Positions 33,906 to 44,600 of a DNA stretch of 64,000 nt are shown here, piece by piece; within the stretch, counting starts at the first letter, position 1, and every line of letters begins with the position of its first letter. Below the pieces are notes generated by a model, which was not told the origin of the DNA, did no database searches, and was given only the letters and a program-made list of their open reading frames with translations. A program made the position numbers and the translations under genes. Source of the DNA: Lumbricus rubellus (Eukaryota > Annelida > Clitellata > Crassiclitellata > Lumbricidae); the NCBI GenBank assembly GCA_945859605.1, contig OX243822.1, positions 5,576,352 to 5,640,351 on the forward strand. The letters are read 5' to 3'.

Positions 33906-34319
33906 GACTCAGACATCAAATGAAGAGGAAATTGGAGACGATACTGAAATCTTATACAGACAATAATAATTCTGGTCGAGTCGATGAAGAGATGAATCAT
34001 AGAACATAGAACATAAAATGATAGAACAGCCGACATCGCAATAATAATAATTTAACGCATATAATAGCACAGCGAACATTTTCCGCGAATGACTAAGCGG
34101 TATCTCGACTACAGTAGGCCTAACCGTTGGCTTCGCTAGGAGGTGCTCCATGGCAGTGACGGATACAGAAATTGTTTAGAAGGGGGCAAGGCCCCGGAAG
34201 GGAAATTGAGACACCGACGACACCCTTTGACCGGACATTTTACTGACGACCTATTTTAGTCTTCCTTCCAAAAGTTTATATCTGACAATCACCTTTTCTC
34301 TGTATCAGCAGAACCAGTG

Positions 34320-34440
34320 TAAGAAGGGTGGAAAAATAACTGGGGGTTGGACCATTATCCACTTGGAATCGGGGTGTGAAAAACAGATTTTACTATGGGG
34401 TTCTAAGAAAGACTGAGGGGTTGAAACCCCCAGCCCCGAC
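34320..34440 (+). repeat. Dispersed repeat piece
   Basis: aactgggggttggaccatta, ggaatcggggtgtgaaaaac and tactatggggttctaagaaa, shared with 25925-26015. It is probably part of a longer element starting near 34150 (cagtgacggatacagaa). Confidence 0.6.
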
Positions 34441-34503
34441 AATTCTCACCCTGAGCAGAACATGAATTCAAAGTCTCAATTATTGCTAATGGTGGGTTGG
34501 GAG

Positions 34504-34931
34504 CATTGGCGGAAACCTAGGGGGACAGAGGGGACGCACCTCCCAATAAAAGTGTTGGGGGGGACGGCACATGCATTCGCCCCCCCCCCCCAATAATTGA
34601 GCGTGATGAGAAATAAAGGGCATACAATTATTTTATACCAGTGAAAATAGACTTATTTTATAGTTCGGCGGTGAAAAAAATTTCCAGAATTTGGGGGCGA
34701 AAATAGAAAATATTCTTGACTTTCCGGACTTTTGGGGGGAAATGACTAAAAAAAAGTCATCAACTTTTTTGGCGGCGAAAATTAAAAAAATTCTTGACTT
34801 TCCGGACTTACTTTTTTGGCGAAATGACTAAAAAAAGGTCATCAACTATTTCGGCGGCAAAAATAAAAAAAATTCTTGACTTTTCTTGACTCGTTCGTCC
34901 TACCAAGTCTCCGTCCAGGTTTCCGCCCCTG
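34504..34931. mobile_element. hAT MITE with perfect 8-bp target duplication
   Basis: 428 bp, termini CATTGGCGGAAACCT and AGGTTTCCGCCCCTG, flanked by identical GTTGGGAG (34496-34503 and 34932-34939). Inside are repeated blocks of the type ggcgaaatgactaaaaaaag. A diverged member of the CATGGGCGGAG family. Confidence 0.92.
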
Positions 34932-34939
34932 GTTGGGAG

Positions 34940-35645
34940 CACGTTCTGTGTAGATCTGAAATGGGGAGAGGAGCATGGCGTTTAAAACGCCCACACTTTG
35001 ACGGAGATCATTCTCCGAATCCCACCAAGGTATAGACACGCCTCTGCCTGCCCTCTAGCCAACTCAGCGATGACTGTAGTACACTGTCGGTGAAAAGATA
35101 AGGCGGTGAGGGAGAGGAATGGCCAAGCAGCCATCATAGCCTATGCCGATGATAAGAAACTGAATTAATTATTAGGCGTCAACACTTCTCTGCCTCAAAT
35201 GTAGCCAAAGGGACCACTCCTCTTCTATTAATTCCTAGCTAGGGCATGCTGGTCCATGGACGTATTAAGAGGGATGGTTTGCGGATTCAACCTCATGGTC
35301 CTCATTTAGGCCTAATTATGTTCAGGTAAAAACCATGTGTAGGGGCCTACTAGTTTGTACTACTGTGTAGGCCTATTTTACACCCGTAGCGCACGACCCA
35401 TGCGTCCATGAAGGTGAGGTTGACGGTTTACACACCGACGGTGGCTTATTTCAGAGATTAAAAATCTCGGGCTAGCACGGTCCGTACCCGGGGACCTATA
35501 GACCTAACTAAATGGCGTGGCGTCCATTCCAACGGGCGAGCGGTGGTGAAGAATCTCACCCAATCAATTCATTGAATAGGCTAATCAGCACGACCGAGGC
35601 CGTAATAATTGTTATATTTATTTCACTTAGTTATTTCTCGCATTT
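34940..35645. other. No gene recognised
   Basis: Unique-looking sequence with three TAGGCCTA-type octamers. Confidence 0.4.
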
Positions 35646-35848
35646 GCCATAGCGCCCCTTCAAGCGACTACTCAGAGGCATTTCCGATTACAGCGCGGAC
35701 ACTGCGTCGAAGTTTCACGCCAAAGCGCACGAGTAATTCCAAGTGAAGGACTTGCTTAAGCTCCCTACGCGGCGGCTTGAGGTGGATTCGAGCCTGGAAC
35801 CCTCCAGCTCCAAGGCAACGAACCCACCACTACACCACCGCGCTCCGG
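35646..35848 (-). mobile_element. SINE family B copy
   Basis: Minus strand. Tail atagcgccccttcaagcg, then body, then ggtggattcgagcc (B box reversed) and accactacaccaccgcgct. Confidence 0.9.
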
Positions 35849-36295
35849 TCGATGTAGAAAAAATCTACGGATTTACGCTTAGATCTCTCAAGCGAAAAAC
35901 ATCGGTTTTAAGCAACAAAAACACAGCTAAGCACACTCGATTGTGTTGATTGTATTTCTCTTGAGTTCTGCAAACATTCCAGCCATTGTGGAGCCAACCA
36001 TGACTCAGACAATAGTCGACGGCCATTACAATGGGTTCGCCAGTAAAAACATTATCCGGACGGCTAGTATAAATGTTATGACGAGAGCATGACTCCGTGA
36101 AAGGCAGAGCGGGGCTCGGTTTGTTCCACGTTAGAATGGTTTTAATGGCTAATCTGAGCATCAATCAACGCCAACCTATCATCGCTCGGGTGAGAGCCGA
36201 TTCCGTTTCCACGTGCGCCCAATTTATGAGCTGTTAATGGTGTTTATCAACTGGAATGGATTCTCAGATCATCCATGCAGTAAATCACAGCCTCT
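35849..36295. other. No firm gene
   Basis: A 99-codon minus frame (35865-36164) is open but has no recognisable domain or clear splice sites. Confidence 0.35.
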
Positions 36296-36746
36296 CAGAT
36301 AGACAGATATACACAGACAGACAGATAGACAGATATACACAGACAGACAGATAGACAGATATACACAGACAGACAGATAGACAGATATACACAGACAGAC
36401 AGATAGACAGATATACACAGACAGACAGATAGACAGATATACACAGACAGACAGATAGACAGAAATACACAGACAGACAGACAGACAGGCGGGCGTCAGA
36501 CAGAAAGACAGACGGGCGGACAGATAGACAGACGGATGGACCGACGGATGGACCGACGGATGGACCGACGGATGGGCAGACAGACAGAGAGACATACAGA
36601 CAAATGCACACAGACAGACAGACAGACAGACAAAATAAACATTCAACTACCTTAGTCATTGGATGAAGAAAGCAGGTAATGAAAGGAAGTCTCACAGACA
36701 CAACAGGATATAGGCCTACACAGACAGACAGACAGCAGACAGACAG

Positions 36747-36780
<34 letters not shown>

Positions 36781-36990
36781 AAAGAAACATTCGACTATAT
36801 ATATATATAGCTTAGTCATTGGATAGACAAAGAAAGAAGCAAGAGGAAGTAAACACAAAGACAAACAGAGAGACAGACAGACAGACAGATAAACAGACAG
36901 ACAGATAAACAGACAGATAAACAGACAGACAGACAGACAGATAGACGGACAGACAGACACACACAGACAAATACACACACACACACACAC
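36296..36990 (+). repeat. CAGACAGA-type satellite
   Basis: Six near-perfect 26-bp units (acagacagacagatagacag plus atatac) at 36299-36455, then CAGA/GGAC variants, with a duplicated block around 36600-36660 and 36770-36840 (ttagtcattggat...). Confidence 0.93.
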
Positions 36991-38630
36991 ACATACAGAC
37001 AAGTAACACAGACAGTCCGAAACACGGATCATAACATTGGAATTCTCTTCTTTACTTGGTTGAATCCAGAGATATCGATCATTACAGACCTAAGATTCAT
37101 TCCCACATAAATTTCACACACCAACTAAAAAAAGTCCACACAACTCCAAGATAACGTCGCATCACAATAATATAAACAACTTTTAACGCAAAAAACTCCA
37201 AAAATACGTTACTTTGTTTTACAGCTGCACAAAAAATACTACGGAAAATAAATCAACCACGGCAAAAGAAAGAAATGCATACAACCATTGCACACCAGAT
37301 TTTTCTGACTGATCATTCGGAAAGTTACAGGTCCGTTAGCTTCGACTTTCCCTTTTCTATCCAGCACCTCACGTCAAATAGTTCGACTCTCACCGATAAC
37401 AGTTTGATTTCCTTTTTCTAAAATCCTAGATACCGCTTAAAACTACCAATCATTTTGGCAATTAATTTCACAATCAAGATATTTTGACTCCATATTCAAA
37501 AGTCGTAGATCGTTAGAGAAGAAATTCTCAATAGCACACCGGTATCGACACTTGCCCAATGTCCTCTCTGCCCCATGCTCAACTCTAAGATCGTCCATAT
37601 TATATATTACAGGCACGGGAAGGGGGCATCGGATTTAAGCGATTTGCGTATGAGTGCGTTCGGCAGGGGTAGATGGTTTCGACATATGTATGCAGGCAAA
37701 ATAAGGGGATAAAGATGCTTAGTTGTACGTACGCAAAATGTACGAGTCACAACAGGGGAAGAGGTCGAAAATACGATTTGGGGGTACGTAATATATGGAT
37801 GTGCCCTTACCCCATCTCTTCAGATCCTACACCTTCAAAATTCTCAACCCAGACGCCACCCACCCTAACAGCTACCCTGCCACCTCTGCTCCTACGGTAC
37901 CCGGACTCGGACCTAACATGGACAACTCTTTTTGGAAAACCCCTCTCACCAGATGCAGCGCTCGTGAATAAGCCGGTGCCCCGCACTTGGCTTTCCTTCA
38001 CCTACCAACCCTAAGGTGTTCCACTCCAAACTGAAGTTGCCTCACATATTCAACAACTCAAACCCTCAATTACGACAATTGGTCATTGAGAGACAATGTC
38101 CAGAATTCAATTTAACTCTGTCAAAGAGTCTTATTCAAAAAGGTTCTGGCATTGTTAATGACTTCCAATTTTATCTTTGATTACATAAGTGAATCATAAT
38201 TATCATGGGTTTATTTTTCCAACAGCTCAATGAAAAATTGTTAACTGGTGCCATTTTGGATATTTTAAGTAGGGCTCATGTTTTAGTGCTTTTTTTGAGG
38301 ATCATAGAAGGTGCTATGCAATGAGGTTGCTTAAACGATCCCCCTCTCAAGCTTTCTCATCCATGATGACATCCACATTGTGTTCTATTGTTTTGTATCG
38401 ATAAACTTATATAGGATCCTTTCTGCCTCCTGTCCCTGGTCTCTCCAACAACCAGACAACCCTTCTGACTTGACGTAGCCCTTACAAATAACCTCGTACC
38501 CTGAGCAACGCTTTAGAAACCTGCAGATATACGACAATGGCTACAATTGGGAAAGTTAGTTCTTCGAATCACAATGTTATCGTCATTGCGAGTGAATTTC
38601 ATATTGGCTTGGAACGACCTAATTCCACTG
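36991..38630. other. No gene recognised
   Basis: AT-rich, then a C-rich patch at 37800-38010 open on both strands. Nothing assignable. The left part of the TMEM68 3' flank. Confidence 0.4.
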
Positions 38631-41600
38631 TCATGAAGATGAAGAAGATTGTTGTTGATGATGACGATGTTGTTGTTGTTGATGATGATGGTGGCTTGGC
38701 GGCGTGTAGAATCGTTCGCAGAGACCGCGAAAAATGTTACCGGGTATTGTCTGATGTTGTCGAATGAGTTGTTCGATGGACTGCTGCACCTGTGTGCAAA
38801 TGAAAACAAAACAGGCCATTCATTGTCAGTTTCTGCATTGTTATCCTCAGGTGTTGAACAATTGCTTCTATACTGTAGAAGTGCAACGACTGGTAAAGAC
38901 AGATAAAGATAATTGTACTGGTAAATTAAAAAAGGTAAAGTAATACAGGTGAGGTACAAAAGGCTTACTAATACAGGTAAGTAATGCAGGTAAGTAATGC
39001 AGGTAAGTAATGCAGGTAAGTAATAAAGGTAAGTGATAAAGGTAAGTGATAAAGGTAAGTGATAAAGATAAGTGATAAGGGTCGACTCAACCTTCCATTC
39101 GGCAGATGGAGTTGCAAGATGAGTCGTAGGACGAGATGAGCGCATTGCATAGCTGCCAGACAGTTAAATTTGACTGGTGTAATAACTTGTGATCATCCGT
39201 TCATACTATGACTTGAACTCGTACTGCACTCTATCAGTTTTAAATTAAATAAAGATCATTAGCGTTCTCTCTCTTCTGGTCTGGGAGCACCTCTGAGTAT
39301 GCATGCATTTTTAAGAGGCGTAATGTCAAGCTCAGATTGATTGATTGATTGATTGATTGATAGCTATACAAACCTTCAGTGCCAACTGCTCTGGACTAAG
39401 ATCTGGATCAAACTCAATCGGTTCTCCAATGAAAGTCCTACATCACACGACAACAGAAAAATAAGCCAAATATAATATTATACCAACAAGAAGTTTTTAA
39501 TAAGCATGTCTATTAATTTTTTGTTTCTGTTCACAAGTAACAGTGTCTTCCAACCACTTCCCAATTGGGAACCCCCTCTACAGTATTTTTTCATATCCCG
39601 CTCCGAAGGGGGGGGGGATGGAATTAATGGGTGGTATATAAAAACTCCTAATGAATAATGAATGGACTTCTCAAGGCGATATCTAAAAGATGCAAGGCAA
39701 CATGAAAGCCCACAGTCTTAAAAAATTTGAGAACAGCGCTTGCTTTGTTAAATGCCCAAAGAGATGACACACTCGCAATCACCACAGCAAATTTAATTGG
39801 CTTCAGAAACTGATGATGATGGTAGTCATGATAACATTGTTGATGACGATAATGATTACATTGATGAGTATGATTACGATGATGCCAAGTTCTATGATTG
39901 GTTCTTCAAAAATTTATTTCTTATTTCTTTCGCTGTAGGATGTGTGGAAAAACCATGTAAGTCCATAGAATGAATGAGTGCATGAATGAATGAATGAATG
40001 AATGAATAAATGAATGAATGAAAAAATAAATGAACTAACGAATGAATGAATAAATGAATGAATAAATAAATGAACTAACGAATAAATGAACTAACAAATG
40101 AATGAATGAATGAATGAAAGATTAAATGAACTAACGAATGAATGAATGAAAGAAAGAATGAATAAAAGAATAAATTAACTTACGAACGAATGAATGAATG
40201 AAAGAATGAATGCATATTTATAAACCCAGTAGCATAGCCTACACTTAACAAACAAAGACTCCCACAGCCCGATCAGAAGAAGCGAAACTCCTTAAAAACA
40301 CACACAAATCTACGTTCGTTGTTAATCAGGGTCGGCTCTCATGCCACAAATAATTCACGCCAGGCCCGGTCAAAGGTCAAGAGGGAAATTCACGCGGAGC
40401 CAGAACAGGAGATAAACACGAAATGGACGAGAGATATCGCCTCAGCAATTGTGTTGCTTACACATCACATCAAATGACTGATGGAGCCCTGATGCACCTT
40501 CAGGGTCCAAGCCTCTGTGAACAGACGCTGCTTTTCAACGCCTCTAAGAGGTACATGAAAGAGGAAGCGACTTACAATGCACAGATACGGCGGCTATACA
40601 ACGTGGATAAGAGATTTTGAAGTGGGTTTGAAACATTAATTTTACCTCATTTTCACTGGAAATCCACCGTAGATTGGAACGCATGGCAGACGGGTTGCTT
40701 CGTAAAACCTTCTCATCAACCCTGACAATAATAGTAGTAGTAGTAGTAGTAGTAGTAATAATAATAATAATAGAAGTAGTAGAAGTAGTACTAGTAAAAG
40801 TAGTAGTAGTAGTAGAAGCAGCAGCAGTAGTAGTACCGTAGTAGTAAAAGCAGTAGTAGTAGCAGTAGAAATAATAACATATAATAATAGTAGTAGTAGT
40901 AGTAATAATAATAGCAAAAGTAGTAGTAGCAGTAGTAGTAGGAGCAGCAGCAGCAGCAGAAGCTGCAGCAGAAGCAGTAGTAGTAATAGTAGTACTGGTA
41001 GTATTAGCAATAACGATAACAATAATAATTGCATAATAATTTAATAATTGCATAATAATTTAATAATTGCATAATAATTTAATAATTGCATAATAATTTA
41101 ATAATTGCATAATAATTTAATAATTGCATAATAATTTAATAATTGCATAATAATTTAATAATTGCATAATAATAATTGCCACACATGGGAAAATTTTCAT
41201 TATTGGCACTTTTATCATCATTTAGAACAATGGCTACTGCTTCCCTTGTTAATTGTTCTTCTTGGCACTTATATTGATTGTTGAAGACAATAAAAAGATA
41301 ATCATAATGACAGCAACAATTTCTACGGTGTCCTGAATGCTGTCTTCGCACACAGTTTCCAAGACAACAAAGAAAATCAGAGAAACTTAAAAGTCGCTAG
41401 CAAACTTACAATTAAATAATAAAAAAATACATTAAAACGTAGGTAATTTACTGCTAAATAATTATAAAACAAACTCAAATGTACAAAAACCATAATCTAA
41501 TTTTCAACTTTATATAGCGCCATTATAAAAAATGCCCAAGACATAAATCACGTGCAAACTGAATCAGAGATCATAAATATTAATTGCAAACAATAATTCA

Positions 41601-44600
41601 TTGTGATTCGTACCTTTTCCTAAACCAAGAGCTCTGAACGTTTCTCGGCAGTTCTGCGTAAACATTGGAATGATCGGCTGTAAACAGTTTTAAACCATAA
41701 ACACAAGTGTAACCGCATGTAGAATAGGTCTTAAAAACATCACAAGACATTCTGACAGTTGGTATTGAAAACTATCGATTGTATTGTATTTAAGCAATTA
41801 TAAAGCGCTTCTAGCAGAGTGAACCGTTCAGAAGTGCTCCCGGTGAGCAAGGCCCGGCTAAACTAAGCAGGTTTTGAGAGAAGAGTAGGAAGAGGAGAGA
41901 CTGCCAGGTAAACAGAAGCGTGGATTGAACAGAAGGAGAAAGCGCATTCCACAGAGAAGGATCAATTGAGGTAAATGTAATTTGTGATTGCACAATGTCA
42001 CTTTTTCGTGAGAACGCAATCAGAAGCACTCTTCACACAAGTCCAAAGGATCTTCAAGTGCATCAACAACACAAGAAGTAGTCTTTGCTTGAATTGTGAT
42101 CACTATATTTAATATCATTATATTTTTTAAAACTGAGGTAGATATCATCTGCCAGGATCAAAGAAACTAATCTAGGAGCAGAAAATGACTGATCACTTAA
42201 AAATTCACACATTGGCCCAAAAACAATAACACAGTATTATTATTATTATTATTTTTGGTCCAAGGTTCATAGAATCCTCAGGACATGAAAATATCTGGAG
42301 AACACGAAACCAATCCTGGGAATGTTGGTTATTTTTATCATACAATAAATTATTGTAATCCTAACTTTTTAATCCTGAGGTTGTTACATGATACCTCAGC
42401 CTCTTAAAGCAATTTACAGTTCTAGACAATAAAATGAATGTCTGCAATGGCATGGAACTCGTTACCAGTAACTTAAAGTCATCGTCAACATCGTCATCGT
42501 CGTCGTCATCGTCATCATCACCGTGGTGGTGATGATGATGATGATGATGACGATGACGACCATCGTCATCATCACCACCATAACTATCATCGTCATCGTC
42601 GTCGTCGTTATCATCACCATCACAATCACCATCAACAACATGTTCAACGACAACAACATCATCATCATAAACTCAAATCCTATAAGAACAATCACCATCA
42701 TTAGTAGCACTTAGCATCATGCTGGTAAAATAATACTTTAAGGACACACTGGTCATGTGAAGAACTTAAACTTCAAATAAAACCAAAATTCTTGCTTACA
42801 ACTTTGGCTTCAATCGCGATTTTCGCAAATCCCACACGATTTCCCCAGATGAGTTTGTAGTGTTCGTCGCTAAACAGCGCTTCACGCACGCCACCTGCAA
42901 AACACGAATGCAACTCAAGTTCACAGACTGCAATAAAATTTAGGGCGGTACTGAATATTCGTTTTGTATTCGCTTCGGGGACTGAATAGCACGCCAAATG
43001 GCTGGCTATTCGATATTCGACCAAATATCTATTCAGTCAAATAGCTATTTGATATTCGGCCAAATATCTATTTGGTCCAGTAACTATTCGATGTTCGGCC
43101 GAATAGCTATTCGGTCAAATAGCTATTCGATATTCGGTCAAATAGCTATTCGGTCAAATAGCTATTCGATATTCGGTCGAATAGCAGTGGTCAGACTGAA
43201 TATGAATAGCGGTCATGCGACATCTGTTTCTACATAGATCCGGCTTCTATAGTGAGTGGACTGAAATCTCAATCTCTCATTCACAGAATATTTGCCCTGG
43301 TTGCAGCCAGGCCTTGCCTACTGAACTATTGCAGTAACTTCATTTTTTGTGTAAAGTGACTGAATGTCGTCGGTAGACCTATTCCGTGCACTATTCGTAT
43401 TTGTATTCGACCGAATAGCTGGTACAATTATTCTTATTTAACCGAATGGTGATGATAAACTATTCAGTACAGCCCGAGTCTAATTCTAAATTCTGGCAGA
43501 GCACTAACTTGATAATTATACAATGCTCTTAAACACCTTCAAAATGCACTCACCAATATTTATATAAATATAGTCAACTACAAAACTATTCGATATTCAA
43601 CGACAACAAGACGTCTCAGAGTCATTCGTCGCTCTGTCTCCTCCTCCATATTCACTACCTTAATTCATGCTTTTATATGTTCACGAATTGACTATTGCAA
43701 TGCTCTCCTCGTTGGTCTTCCTAAAGTTCGTCTTTCACCGATTCAGTCGGTTCTCAACTCAGCTGCTAGATTGATTGCCCGCCTTCCCAAGTACTCTCAC
43801 ATTTCTGCCTTTATGTTTCATGAACTTCACTGGCTTCCTCTCTGTGCTCGCACACAATTTAAGATCCTCACTCTGATCATTAAGGCTCAACGGGGTCTTG
43901 CCCCAAAATATCTGACTAATATTTTACTTTGTCCTCACTCGGCTTCCTCCCACCGTCCACTTCGCTCATCCACCAGATTTGACCTCTTGGTTCCTCGGTC
44001 TAGAACTGCTATGGCTCAGTCTCGATCATTTGTCTCAATTGGTCCTTCTCTTTGGAATGCCCTTTCTCCTTCTGTTCGCTCTACACTTCTCTCTGGTAGT
44101 CTCTCCTCTGCTTTGTCTCTTCTCAAAACTTGTTTCTTCTCAAGGGGCCTTGCGCACTGGGAGCGCCTCTGAACGGTTCACCCTACTAGAGGCGCTTTAT
44201 AAATGTTTAAATACAATACAATACAATTCGGCCGAATTGCACACCACGAAGATGCATTTACGTGACGCTATAATAACAATTCTAAACTATGACAAAGCAC
44301 TGGGTAGGTGGTAACTACACACACTGCTCTTAGACACCTTTTAAACGCACTCACCCATATTTATATAAATATAATCAACTGCAAAACTTGGTCAGGCGAT
44401 GCGCCCTTGCACACCACGAAGATGACTTTGTGTGACGCTATATAAATATCCTAGAGGTCTACGTTGTTACTCGATGAAGTCAAATTTCACGTGTATGAGA
44501 TTAGGTATACATGTCAATGGTCTTGGTATCCACAGGTTGCCGTTAAACACAGAAAACTAGATCACTGCGGCTTTCCGGTGGTGCCAGTACAACCGTCACA

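Noticed and set aside
33403..34036. Arg/Glu-rich and Ser/Leu/Pro-rich frames
   Set aside because: Translation of a homopurine tract.
35865..36164. 99-codon minus-strand frame next to a SINE
   Set aside because: No recognised domain or good splice sites; left as unassigned.
41022..41172. Regular direct repeats considered as a CRISPR-like array
   Set aside because: Contiguous 19-bp units without spacers in a eukaryotic intron: a satellite.
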